A stretch of DNA of 64,000 nt from Halomonas zincidurans B6 (lineage in GTDB: Bacteria > Pseudomonadota > Gammaproteobacteria > Pseudomonadales > Halomonadaceae), in NCBI RefSeq assembly GCF_000731955.1, contig NZ_JNCK01000001.1:806001-870000 (forward strand). The letters are read 5' to 3'. The notes under the pieces were generated by a model. The model had not been told where the DNA came from. It saw only the letters and a program-made list of their open reading frames with translations, and did no database searches. The first letter of the stretch is position 1, and each line of letters begins with the position of its first letter. The translations under genes and the position numbers were made by a program. This document shows positions 9,474 to 18,019 of this stretch, piece by piece.

Positions 9474-9950
9474 TCAGGAGATGAGCAGCATCGGCTGGTC
9501 GAATTCGACCGGTTCGCCGTCCTCGACCAGGATTGCCTCGATGACGCCATCCTTGTCGGCTTCGATCTGGTTCATCATCTTCATCGCCTCGACGATGCAG
9601 ATCGTCTCGCCCTGCTTGACGCTCTGGCCGATTTCGACGAACGCCTTGGCGCCCGGTGCCGGCGAGCGGTAGAAGGTGCCGACCATCGGCGAGGTCACCG
9701 CATGCCCGGCCGGCTGCGCCGGTGTCGGAGCTTCCATGGACGCGCTGGGTGCCGCTTCGCCGCCGGTGGCCGGATAGTTCGGCTGGCTCGGCGCCGGGCC
9801 CCAGTGGGGTTGATACATGGTCGGCTGGCTGGGCGTGCCGTTGGGGTGACGGCTGATGCGCACCGATTCCTCGCCTTCCTGGATCTCGATCTCGCTGATA
9901 TTGGATTCTTCCAGCAGTTCGATCAGTTTCTTGACCTTGCGAATATCCAT
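9474..9950 (-). CDS. accB: Acetyl-CoA carboxylase biotin carboxyl carrier protein
   Basis: Biotin carrier of acetyl-CoA carboxylase, 158 aa. The N-terminus (MDIRKVKKLIELLEESNISE) is typical, a Pro/Ala-rich linker spans about residues 45-80, and the biotinylated Lys lies in EAMKMMNQIEA near the C-terminus. The frame is open far upstream to 10187, but ATG 9950 matches the family start; its Shine-Dalgarno is weak (AGAGAC). aroQ, often found upstream of accB, is absent here; a 672-bp non-coding region takes its place. Confidence 0.96.
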   Translation of the reverse strand: MDIRKVKKLIELLEESNISEIEIQEGEESVRISRHPNGTPSQPTMYQPHWGPAPSQPNYPATGGEAAPSASMEAPTPAQPAGHAVTSPMVGTFYRSPAPGAKAFVEIGQSVKQGETICIVEAMKMMNQIEADKDGVIEAILVEDGEPVEFDQPMLLIS

Positions 9951-10622
9951 GTCGGTGTCTCTATTGCGGTGAGTGAGGCTGGTGACGCTGGCCCCTCCAG
10001 CGCCGCCTTCCGACGCCAGGCCGTAGCTTTCGATAAACCTAGCTTTCAAAAGACCTAGCTTTCGGCGCCAAATTCGCTGGTCACGTCCACTGCCGCGCCG
10101 GATAAAGGAGATGCTGACGAAGTGGCTCGCGGACATGAACAGGCGACCAATACGGTTCGACAAAAGGCGCGTGAATGACGCAGTCAACTTGCCTGAAACT
10201 CGCTAAGATCACGTCAGTTGATGACAAGATCGCGCTTGTGAACGTCGTTTATGCCGATGTCGGCGAAGTTTGCCGAAAAACCCCGGCATTGTCCAGCCGG
10301 CCGTGAACAGCGTTTCCTTGGCCCGGAAGGGTGCAAGAAGGCGCGTTCAGCCGCGTCCATCACGACTGGAGCGCAGCCTTGAACGCTTGCACGTGCCGGC
10401 AACAACGGACGAGGCATTGGCAGGGAGTCCTTGAGCTCAGCGCCAGCATGCGATCATGGCGCAGTCGGCGAGTTCTACCCGATCGATGGCAGCACCGTGC
10501 TGGCCGGCGTGCATCAACGAAAGCGCTGCGTTGGTCGGGCGGGTACGCCGCCAGCGCCATGATAGGATACCCTGCGAGTAAACGCCTTCTTCTCAACCGT
10601 CACGCCCAAGGACGTCGTGCCC
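9951..10622. other. Long divergent intergenic region accB / DUF2333 gene
   Basis: No recognisable gene in 672 bp. The short open frames inside show no family features. It should hold the leftward accB promoter and the rightward DUF2333 promoter. E. coli accB has an unusually long leader and is autoregulated, so a long leader here would be in keeping. The only clear structure is the phased repeat at 10024-10063. Confidence 0.6.
10024..10063. repeat. Three phased TAGCTTTC direct repeats upstream of accB
   Basis: TAGCTTTC occurs at 10024, 10040 and 10056, exactly 16 bp apart; the last two copies share the preceding ACC as well. They lie 74-113 bp upstream of the accB start codon. Could be protein-binding sites or a short tandem duplication. 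Confidence 0.7.
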
Positions 10623-11786
10623 ATGGCCCTGTTTGGCAACCGCAAACGCCGCACCGAGGTGCTCGAGCGCCCCGAATACGGCTGGATCTGGAAACCCTTG
10701 CTGGTCCTGCTGGCGATCTATCTGCTGGTCAGTCTGGTACTGGGCATCTGGTGGAGCCAGCGCCCCGAGCCCTTCGATGTCGACCAGGCCACCACGCAGT
10801 GGCTGGGGGCGCCGGCAGATGCCGAACTGCCGCGTGGCGCGCGGTTGACGGCGAGCATGCTGACGTCCCTGGACACGTTGCTGGAAAAGCCGGGCGGCTG
10901 GCTGCGCAACGACATGCTGCTGCCCGGGGTCTGGTTGGACAACATGCCCAGTTGGGAATATGGCGTGCTCACCCAGCTGCGCATCCTCGCCAAGGCTCTG
11001 CCGGCGATGAGTCCCGCGGGCGCGGACGCCCTGGAGAGTGCCAGCAAGGCGTTGCAATCGGATAGTGAGGACTGGCTGTATCCGGCGGCCGAAAAGCGCT
11101 ACAGCCAGGCCCAGGGTGCGCTTGCCAGCTACTTGAACGGTATGCTTCGCGGTGGCAATGGCTTTGCCGCCACTGGCGAGGGCCTGGCCGGTTGGCTGGA
11201 TGCCGTCAGTCGGCGCTTCTCGGGGCTGACCCAGCAATTGCTGGCGAGCGTCGACGACCCCGAGGCGTTGCGCGAACTGGGTGTCGACGACGCCGCATTG
11301 CCCGAGGCCACGCCCTGGTTTCGTATCGACAACGTGTTCTTCGAAGCCCGTGGCGATGCCTGGGGCCTGTTGCAGTTGCTCAAGGCGGCCCGGCTCGATT
11401 ACGCCGAGGTGCTCGGCAAGGCCAGCGCCAACACCACGCTGGAGCGGCTGATCGCCGAACTTGAACTGGCTCAGCGGCGGGTCTGGAGCCCGGTGATTCT
11501 CAACGGCTCCGGCTTCGGCATCTTCGCCAACCATTCGCTGGTACTTGCCAATTATACCCAGGCCGTCGCCGAACTGACGGGACAGCTCGCGGGCAGCGTG
11601 CAGGGGGTCGAGGTGACGGCGCCGAAAAGCGACTCGCAGCCGGCAGCGCCCACTGCATCATCGAATAGCGAAGCGGGCCGAGCCTCTCAAGGCGGTTCCG
11701 AAGCCGGTGGCAAGCCGAGTGAAGGTGGCCAGAATGATACTGGTGGCGATAGCAGCGACGCGGCCCCGGCCCGGGTGCAGCAATGA
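10623..11786 (+). CDS. DUF2333 family inner-membrane protein
   Basis: Unknown function. One transmembrane helix near the N-terminus (about residues 18-42, rich in L, V and I) follows a short basic cytoplasmic segment; the rest is a periplasmic domain with many Trp and Leu and the pattern WLRNDMLLPGVWLDNMPSWE typical of DUF2333. The last 60 residues are low-complexity (S, G, P, A, Q). AAGGA at 10608-10612 could serve GTG 10617 or ATG 10623; I chose the ATG. A bidirectional terminator separates it from ppa. Confidence 0.8.
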   Translation: MALFGNRKRRTEVLERPEYGWIWKPLLVLLAIYLLVSLVLGIWWSQRPEPFDVDQATTQWLGAPADAELPRGARLTASMLTSLDTLLEKPGGWLRNDMLLPGVWLDNMPSWEYGVLTQLRILAKALPAMSPAGADALESASKALQSDSEDWLYPAAEKRYSQAQGALASYLNGMLRGGNGFAATGEGLAGWLDAVSRRFSGLTQQLLASVDDPEALRELGVDDAALPEATPWFRIDNVFFEARGDAWGLLQLLKAARLDYAEVLGKASANTTLERLIAELELAQRRVWSPVILNGSGFGIFANHSLVLANYTQAVAELTGQLAGSVQGVEVTAPKSDSQPAAPTASSNSEAGRASQGGSEAGGKPSEGGQNDTGGDSSDAAPARVQQ

Positions 11787-11807
11787 GCGCGAGTCTCGCC
11801 CAACCGA

Positions 11808-11834
11808 AAAGCGCCGCTCCGAGAGCGGCGCTTT
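11808..11834. terminator. Bidirectional terminator DUF2333 gene / ppa
   Basis: Perfect 12-bp stem, AAAGCGCCGCTC paired with GAGCGGCGCTTT, closing on a 3-nt loop, between two converging genes. Confidence 0.85.
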
Positions 11835-11869
11835 GATTACTGCCGGAGCGACGGGTTGGCCGGTAGCGC

Positions 11870-12400
11870 TTACTGCTTGGCGTAGGCGGCGACCGATTTC
11901 TCGATGGCCTTGCGCGCGGCTTCGGCGTTGTCCCAGGACTCGACCTTGACCCACTTGCCCTTCTCGAGATCCTTGTAGTTCTCGAAGAAGTGGGCGATCT
12001 GCTGGCGCAGCAGCTCGGGCAGGTCGGTGACTTCATGCACGTCGTCGTACAGCGACGACAGCTTGTGATGCGGCACGCAGATCAGCTTGGCATCCTCGCC
12101 AGCTTCGTCGGTCATGTTGAGCACGCCCACCGGACGCGCGCGGATCACGCTGCCCGGCTGTAGCGGATGCGGGGTGACGACCAGCGCGTCGAGCGGGTCG
12201 CCGTCGTCGGCCAGGGTGTTGGGAATGAAGCCATAGTTGGCCGGATAGAACATCGGCGTGGCCATGAAGCGGTCGACGACCAGGGCGTCCATTTCCTTGT
12301 CGATCTCGTACTTGATCGGGGCGTGATTGGCCGGGATCTCGATCGCCACATAGACGTCGTTGGGCAGGTCCTTTCCAGCGGGAATCTGATTGAAGCTCAT
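11870..12400 (-). CDS. ppa: Inorganic pyrophosphatase
   Basis: Soluble family I pyrophosphatase hydrolysing PPi to phosphate. The 176 aa equal the E. coli length; the signature DDGDPLDALV holds the metal-binding aspartates, and YGFIPNTL is conserved. It is monocistronic, facing the DUF2333 gene. It lies 2 kb from pfp, the PPi-dependent phosphofructokinase that uses the same pool; the gene between them is a phosphatase-kinase fusion. Confidence 0.97.
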   Translation of the reverse strand: MSFNQIPAGKDLPNDVYVAIEIPANHAPIKYEIDKEMDALVVDRFMATPMFYPANYGFIPNTLADDGDPLDALVVTPHPLQPGSVIRARPVGVLNMTDEAGEDAKLICVPHHKLSSLYDDVHEVTDLPELLRQQIAHFFENYKDLEKGKWVKVESWDNAEAARKAIEKSVAAYAKQ

Positions 12401-12555
12401 CGTCGAATCCTTGCGTTTTGCGGCTTGAAGGCGAAATGGGGCGGATTATACGAACTGCCCCGGGGGATTACCAATCCGTCGCCGGGACGAGGCGAAGGTG
12501 ACTCCCTCACAGTGTATGATGGGCGCGCCGCGGCCACCTGCAAGGAGAACGACAC

Positions 12556-14268
12556 TTGGCGGAACAAGCACTGTCCCTGAGTTACGGCCAGGCCTTCGTC
12601 GCCCCGGAGCGGCGGCGCCATCGTAGCTCCATGTCGGTATTGGTCACCGAGGGCGAGATGCTGCAGAGCAAGGGCGTCAGCGCGTTGATCAGCGACTCCA
12701 TCTGGCGCAACGCCATCGCCAAGCAGGCCGGCGATCTCAGCGTGCGCGGCTTTCTCGCCGACTACTATTCCACGCCGGCGCATTGGGACGTCAAGACCTC
12801 GGCGACGCGCGTACTGCGGGCCCTGAATAGTTGGAGCTACAGTCAGAGCAGCTACATCGAGGGGGGCAGCTACGTCAGCTCGATGTCGCTGATGGTCCTG
12901 CGTGGCCGCGACGCGCATCTCTTCCACATGGGCGATACGCTGGTGTTTCGTCTGCGCGGCGCCGAATTCGAGCAGCTCACCCGCGACCACGTCACCGACC
13001 TGGGCGGCTATCGTTACCCCTCACGGGCCTTGGGGCTCGACGGCAATCTGGACATCGATTACGCGCAGCTGCCACTCAAGCAGGGCGATCTGTTCCTGTT
13101 CACCACCCGGGCGGTGCGTGGCACCTTGATGCCGTCGGATTTCGTGCAGTTGATTCGCGCCGATGTCAGCAATCTCGACGCCGCCTGCGAGCGCCTGGCC
13201 GAAGCCGCCCAGGCGCGGGCCGGTGAACGTGGCTACGGCGCCGAGCAATTCTGTTTTCAGTTGGTGCGCATCGATCGCTTGCCCGAGCTCGACTCGGCCA
13301 CGGTCGACGTGCATCTCGGCAGTCTACCGGTACCCTCGGAACTGGCGGTCGGCGAGCGTCTCGACGGGCTGGAGGTGCTGGACGTGCTGTCGCGTAATGC
13401 CCAGTCGCGGGTCTACCGGGTGCGCGACGAGCGCAGCCGTAGCGAGATGCTGCTGCGGGCGCCGAGTCCCGAACTTTCCAGCCGCAATGCCTATCTCGAG
13501 CATTTCCTGCTGCAGCAATGGGTCGCCGAGCGGGTCAGTTCGCCGTTCGTCGCCAAGCTGGTCGAACTGCCGCGACCGCGCCGACACCTCTATTACCTGA
13601 TGGTGGATGTGCGCGGCGAGTCGCTCAGCGACTGGCTGCGGCGTCATCCCCAGGCCAGCCTGGCCCAGCGGCTGGATATCGCCCGCCAACTGGCCAAGGC
13701 GGTGCAGGCCCTGCACAGGCGCGACGTGCTGCACCAGCAGATCCATCCCGACACCGTCCTCATCGATCCGCATGGCCAGGTGGTGTTGAGCGATTTCAGC
13801 GCCTGTTTCCGGCGCGACGGCGAGAGCGGCAAGGCGCGCGAACTGGCTCGCGAAGTGGGTCTCGGCGTGCACAGCGCGCCGGAATACGCACTGGGCGACG
13901 AGGTCGGCCGGCGCAGCGACCAATACGCGCTGGCATCGACCGTCTACTGGCTGTTGACCGGTGACGTGCCCTACGACCGGTCGCCGGGCGAGTTGCGTAG
14001 CCATACCGGACTCGAGCAGATGACGTACCGCAGCGCGCGCAGCCGCAACCCGGCGGTGTCGGCGGCGCTCGACGACGCTCTGCGCCGCGCCCTGGACCCG
14101 CAGCGTGCGTTGCGCTTTCGGCGGCTGTCCGAATTCCTGGTGGCGCTGCGCGATCCGCGCCAGCGCGGCGGCGATGAGCGCGTGGCGACCGGTACACCGG
14201 CCGGCCTCTGGCAGGGGATTGCTGGACTGCTGTTGCTGCTGCTGGTGCTCTCCTGGCTGCTGAAATAA
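12556..14268 (+). CDS. PP2C-like / protein-kinase-like fusion, probable double pseudoenzyme, tail-anchored
   Basis: The 570 aa align with the bifunctional phosphatase-kinase family: a PP2C-like domain (about residues 20-235), a protein-kinase-like domain (about 265-545) and one C-terminal membrane helix (about 551-568). Both active sites are degenerate. In the PP2C half the family LADG reads LISDS (D47) and the TDG metal site reads TTRAV with Arg185 in place of Asp; only HMGDT and LTRDH remain. In the kinase half there is no glycine-rich loop, HRD reads HQQ (393-395), the following Lys and Asn are His397 and Thr400, and DFG reads DFS (413-415). TTG start with AAGGAG at 12542-12547. I infer a membrane-anchored scaffold or sensor rather than an enzyme. 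Confidence 0.8.
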   Translation: MAEQALSLSYGQAFVAPERRRHRSSMSVLVTEGEMLQSKGVSALISDSIWRNAIAKQAGDLSVRGFLADYYSTPAHWDVKTSATRVLRALNSWSYSQSSYIEGGSYVSSMSLMVLRGRDAHLFHMGDTLVFRLRGAEFEQLTRDHVTDLGGYRYPSRALGLDGNLDIDYAQLPLKQGDLFLFTTRAVRGTLMPSDFVQLIRADVSNLDAACERLAEAAQARAGERGYGAEQFCFQLVRIDRLPELDSATVDVHLGSLPVPSELAVGERLDGLEVLDVLSRNAQSRVYRVRDERSRSEMLLRAPSPELSSRNAYLEHFLLQQWVAERVSSPFVAKLVELPRPRRHLYYLMVDVRGESLSDWLRRHPQASLAQRLDIARQLAKAVQALHRRDVLHQQIHPDTVLIDPHGQVVLSDFSACFRRDGESGKARELAREVGLGVHSAPEYALGDEVGRRSDQYALASTVYWLLTGDVPYDRSPGELRSHTGLEQMTYRSARSRNPAVSAALDDALRRALDPQRALRFRRLSEFLVALRDPRQRGGDERVATGTPAGLWQGIAGLLLLLLVLSWLLK

Positions 14269-14273
14269 TTTCC

Positions 14274-14386
14274 GCTACGGGCTACGGGCTACGGGCTACG
14301 GGCTACGGGCTACGGGCTACGACAAGCGCTGGTGAGTTTTTGGGTTCGCGGCTCGAAGCCCGAGGCTCGTAAGCTACGGGCTACGA
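14274..14386. repeat. Tandem GCTACGG heptamer array
   Basis: GCTACGG is repeated head to tail from 14274 to 14321 (six perfect copies and a seventh ending in A). After a 51-bp spacer a second pair follows at 14373-14386 with the same ending GCTACGACAAGC. It fills the 124-bp gap between two converging genes, where I see no ordinary terminator. Confidence 0.9.
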
Positions 14387-14392
14387 CAAGCC

Positions 14393-15652
14393 TTACAGCG
14401 TGAACTCGGGCAGCTTGCGCGCGACCTTGGCCAGCTTAAGCTTGGCCACCATGGGCAGGCCGTTCTCGAACGGTGGGAAATCTTCACCCTGGATCAGCGG
14501 CGAGAGGTAGCGCCGGCAGGAGGCGGTAATGCCGAAGCCATCCTCGCGAATGAAGTCGCGCGGCATGTACTTCTCCTTGTTGGCGACCTCGGCCAGCGGC
14601 GCGGCCTCGATGCGCCACTCGTAGGGCGAGTCGCTGATCCGCTTGATGGCCGGCATCATCGCGTTGTTGCCGGCCAGCGCCAGTTCCACGGCCTTCTTGC
14701 CGACCGCGTAGGCCTGCTCGACGTCGGTCTTCGAGGCCAGGTGGCGCGCGGCGCGCTGCAGGTAGTCGGCGACCGCCCAGTGATACTTGTAGCCCAGGTC
14801 CTGCTTGACCATGCCGGCCAGCGTCGGCGCCACGCCACCCAGCTGGCGGTGGCCGAAGGCGTCGGTGTTGCCGGCGTCGGCCAGGAAGGTGCCGTCGGCA
14901 TAGCGCGCCCCCTCGGAAACCACGATCACGCAGTAGCCGTAGTCCTTCACCGCCTGTTCGACGCGGGCCATCACCTTGGTGCGTTCGAAGGGAATCTCGG
15001 GGAAGATAACCAGGTGCGGCGGCTGGCCTTCGCCGTTGCCGGCCAGCGCGCCGGCGGCGGCGATCCAGCCGGCGTGGCGGCCCATCACCTCGAGCACGAA
15101 GACCTTGGTCGAGGTGGCGCACATAGAGGCGATGTCGAGCGCCGCCTCGCGGGTCGAGGTGGCGATGTACTTGGCGACGCTGCCGAAGCCCGGCGAGTTG
15201 TCGGTGATCGGCAGATCGTTGTCGACCGTCTTGGGCACATGGATCGCGGTCAGCGGGTAGCCCATCTTCTCGGAGAGCTGCGAGACCTTGAGGCAGGTGT
15301 CGGCGCTGTCGCCGCCGCCGTTGTAGAAGAAGTAACGGATATCGTGAGCCTTGAACACCTCGATCAGACGCTCGTACTGGGTGCGGTGGCTCTCGATGTC
15401 CTTGAGCTTGTAGCGACACGAGCCGAACGCGCCGCCCGGCGTGTGGCGCAAGGCAGCGATCGCTTCGTCGCTTTCCTGGGAAACGTCGATCAAATCCTCG
15501 GTCAGGGCGCCGATGATGCCGTTGTGTCCGGCGTAGACCTTGCCGATCCGGTCGCTGTGGCGACGGCACGTCTCGATCACGCCGCAGGCGCTGGCATTGA
15601 TCACGGCGGTTACCCCGCCTGACTGGGCGTAGAAGGCGTTGTGCTGGGCCAT
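14393..15652 (-). CDS. pfp: PPi-dependent 6-phosphofructokinase
   Basis: Phosphorylates fructose 6-phosphate with pyrophosphate, reversibly, so it can work in glycolysis and gluconeogenesis. The 419-aa protein has the hallmarks of the PPi-using group: Lys in IHVPKTVDNDLP where ATP enzymes have Gly (PGTIDND), and GGGDSADT in the phosphate-binding loop. MGRHAGW is the usual fructose-6-phosphate-binding MGR motif. It has no operon partner. Halomonads are generally reported to lean on Entner-Doudoroff glycolysis, so a gluconeogenic role is plausible. Confidence 0.9.
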   Translation of the reverse strand: MAQHNAFYAQSGGVTAVINASACGVIETCRRHSDRIGKVYAGHNGIIGALTEDLIDVSQESDEAIAALRHTPGGAFGSCRYKLKDIESHRTQYERLIEVFKAHDIRYFFYNGGGDSADTCLKVSQLSEKMGYPLTAIHVPKTVDNDLPITDNSPGFGSVAKYIATSTREAALDIASMCATSTKVFVLEVMGRHAGWIAAAGALAGNGEGQPPHLVIFPEIPFERTKVMARVEQAVKDYGYCVIVVSEGARYADGTFLADAGNTDAFGHRQLGGVAPTLAGMVKQDLGYKYHWAVADYLQRAARHLASKTDVEQAYAVGKKAVELALAGNNAMMPAIKRISDSPYEWRIEAAPLAEVANKEKYMPRDFIREDGFGITASCRRYLSPLIQGEDFPPFENGLPMVAKLKLAKVARKLPEFTL

Positions 15653-16035
15653 AGGGGCTTCCTTTGCTCCTGCTTTTATAGGGATTACGCGCGGTGGGAT
15701 GGCTGTGCATCATAGCCGAAAGCGCCCGCTGCTGCACGGCAGCCCTGGGGCGCGGCTGCAGGGCTGGCAGATAGCGGTTACGCTCGGGCTGACCCGTCGA
15801 CAAGCCCGCGTGGAGGCGCTGTAAATACCTCCATGTACGCTACCGACGCCATCCATGGCGTCGGACCTCCACTTCGGTTTGTCCCCGGCGCCCTCATTAG
15901 TTCAACGGCGATAGCCCTGGGGCGCGGCTGGCGGCATATGGCAGCGGCTGTGGCGTCATGCTAGGCTCACGCGCCGGTGAGCGGTTCGCTGAAACGAGCC
16001 GCCGCCAGCCATACTTCAGGGCTGGAGACCCCGTC
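15653..16035. other. Intergenic region pfp / mpl with repeats
   Basis: 383 bp without a supported gene; divergent promoters for pfp and mpl are expected here. It contains a long nested inverted repeat (15799-15883). It also holds an 18-bp direct repeat, AGCCCTGGGGCGCGGCTG, at 15741-15758 and 15913-15930, which brackets that element. Confidence 0.7.
15799..15883. repeat. 85-bp nested inverted-repeat element
   Basis: Three nested pairs of arms: GACAAGCC (15799-15806) with GGTTTGTC (15876-15883), GTGGAGG (15810-15816) with CCTCCAC (15866-15872), and a perfect 10-bp inner hairpin CCGACGCCAT / ATGGCGTCGG (15843-15864). It looks like a REP/BIME-type dispersed intergenic element able to form a long hairpin. 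Confidence 0.75.
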
Positions 16036-17403
16036 ATGCACGTGCACATCCTCGGAATCTGCGGCACCTTCATGGGCAGTCTGGCGCTGCTCGCGCGCGA
16101 GTTGGGCTACACCGTCAGCGGCTCCGATGCCCACGTCTATCCGCCGATGAGCACCCAGCTCGAAGCCGCCGATATCGCGCTGATGGACGGCTACGCCGCG
16201 GCCAACCTCGAGCCGCGACCCGATCAGGTGATCGTCGGCAACGCCCTGTCCCGCGGCAACCCCGAAATCGAGGCGCTGCTCAACGCGCGGCTGAGCTACG
16301 TCTCGGGGCCGCAGTGGCTGGCCGAGCACGTATTGCCCGGACGACGGGTGCTGGCGGTGGCCGGTACCCACGGCAAGACCACCACCGCCAGCTTGCTGGC
16401 CTGGCTGCTGGAGAGCGCGGGGCTCGCGCCGGGGTTTCTGATCGGCGGGGTGCCGCGCAACTTCGGCGTCTCGGCGCGCCTCGGCGGAGACGACGCGCCG
16501 TTCGTGATCGAGGCCGACGAATACGACACGGCGTTTTTCGACAAGCGCTCCAAGTTTGTGCATTACCGCCCGGATGTCGCGGTGCTCAACAACCTGGAGT
16601 TCGATCACGCGGATATCTTCGCCGATCTGGCAGCCATCGAGCGCCAGTTCCATCATCTGGTGCGTACCGTTCCTGGCGATGGCCGGCTGCTGGTCGCCGA
16701 TGGCGAACCGGCGCTCGAACGGGTCGTGAAGATGGGCTGCTGGACGCCCCTGGAGCGCTTCGGCGATGCCGAAGAGAGCGCCTGGCGGCTGGAGCTGGAG
16801 CGTGACGACGCCAGCCGTTTTCGGGTCATTCACGACGGCGAGGATGCGGTGGTCGACTGGTCGCTGAGCGGCGTGCACAACGCCCGCAATGCGCTCGCCG
16901 CGCTGGCCGCGGCGGCGACCTGTGGCGTGGACCTGGCACGCGGCTGCGCCACGCTGGCACGCTTTGAGTCACCGCGACGACGCCAGGAGGTGCGCGGCGA
17001 GATCGCCGGCATCCAGGTCATCGACGATTTCGCCCACCATCCTACGGCGATTTCCGCCACGCTCCAGGGATTGCGTGCCGCCACTCCGCTGGGACGCCTG
17101 CTGGCGGTGATCGAGCCGCGCTCGAACACCATGCGCCTGGGCACGCTGCGCTCGCGGCTGGCCGAGAGCGTCGCCGAGGCCGACCGGGTCTGGTGGTACC
17201 AGCCGCCCGAGCTCGACTGGTCGCTGGACGAGCTGCTCGAAACCAGTCCGGTGCCGGCGCAGCGGGTCGACGGCATCGCTGCGCTGGTCGCTGCGCTGGT
17301 CGACGAGGCGCAGCCTGGAGATCGCATCGTGGTGATGTCCAACGGCGGCTTCGGCGGCATCCACGAAAAACTGCTGGCGGCCCTGGAGGCGCGGCATGGC
17401 TGA
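16036..17403 (+). CDS. mpl: UDP-N-acetylmuramate:L-alanyl-gamma-D-glutamyl-meso-DAP ligase
   Basis: Cytoplasmic peptidoglycan-recycling ligase that joins recycled tripeptide to UDP-MurNAc. A Mur ligase of 455 aa: N-terminal Rossmann domain (HILGICGTFMGSLALLAREL), ATP-binding AVAGTHGKTTTASLLAW, and FIEADEYDTAFFDKRSKF-type central motif with DFAHHPTAI in the C-terminal domain. The CGTFMGS loop separates Mpl from MurC. The frame is open upstream to 15958, but ATG 16036 gives the family N-terminus. Overlaps ubiX by 8 bp. Confidence 0.96.
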   Translation: MHVHILGICGTFMGSLALLARELGYTVSGSDAHVYPPMSTQLEAADIALMDGYAAANLEPRPDQVIVGNALSRGNPEIEALLNARLSYVSGPQWLAEHVLPGRRVLAVAGTHGKTTTASLLAWLLESAGLAPGFLIGGVPRNFGVSARLGGDDAPFVIEADEYDTAFFDKRSKFVHYRPDVAVLNNLEFDHADIFADLAAIERQFHHLVRTVPGDGRLLVADGEPALERVVKMGCWTPLERFGDAEESAWRLELERDDASRFRVIHDGEDAVVDWSLSGVHNARNALAALAAAATCGVDLARGCATLARFESPRRRQEVRGEIAGIQVIDDFAHHPTAISATLQGLRAATPLGRLLAVIEPRSNTMRLGTLRSRLAESVAEADRVWWYQPPELDWSLDELLETSPVPAQRVDGIAALVAALVDEAQPGDRIVVMSNGGFGGIHEKLLAALEARHG

Positions 17404-18019
17404 GGCGACGTTCAAGCCACCGGTGACCGTCGCGCTGACCGGAGCCTCCGGCGCGCAATACGGGCTGCGCCTGATCGAATGCCTGGTGGCGGCCGAGCAC
17501 GAAGTCTGGGTGATGATCTCCAAGGCGGCGCACATGGTGATCGTCACCGAGACCGACGTGCGCCTGCCGGCTCAGCCGGCCAGGCTCGGCGAGGCGCTGA
17601 CCGCCCGCAGCGGCGCCGCCGACGGGCAGATCCGCTGTTTCGGCCGCGAGGACTGGATGGCGCCGGTGGCCTCGGGCTCCGGGGCGTCGACGGCCATGGT
17701 GATCTGCCCGTGTTCGACGGGCACGCTGTCGGCGGTCGCCACCGGCGCCAGCAACAACCTGATCGAGCGCGCCGCCGATGTCGCGCTCAAGGAGCGCCGC
17801 CGGTTGATCCTGGTGCCGCGCGAGGCGCCATTGTCGGCGATCCATCTCGAGCACATGCTGGCGCTGACCCGGCAGGGTGCGGTGATCCTGCCCGCGGCGC
17901 CGGGCTTCTACCATCGTCCGACCCGCGTCGAGGCGCTGATCGACTTCATCGTCGCGCGGATCCTCAATCAATTGGGTATCGAGCATCGTTTGATACCGCG
18001 CTGGGGAGAACCGCAGTGA
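17396..18019 (+). CDS. ubiX: Flavin prenyltransferase UbiX
   Basis: Attaches a dimethylallyl group to FMN to make the prenyl-FMN cofactor for the decarboxylase UbiD in ubiquinone synthesis. The 207 aa contain ALTGASGAQYGLRL at the N-terminus (FMN-phosphate binding), CPCSTGTLSAVATGASNNLI and the LVPREAPLS motif. It overlaps mpl by 8 bp, an order common in gammaproteobacteria. The downstream exporter gene overlaps its stop codon. Confidence 0.95.
   Translation: MAEATFKPPVTVALTGASGAQYGLRLIECLVAAEHEVWVMISKAAHMVIVTETDVRLPAQPARLGEALTARSGAADGQIRCFGREDWMAPVASGSGASTAMVICPCSTGTLSAVATGASNNLIERAADVALKERRRLILVPREAPLSAIHLEHMLALTRQGAVILPAAPGFYHRPTRVEALIDFIVARILNQLGIEHRLIPRWGEPQ

Noticed and set aside
14274..14386. 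CRISPR-like array
   Set aside because: Seven-bp units with no spacers and no cas genes; simple tandem repeat.
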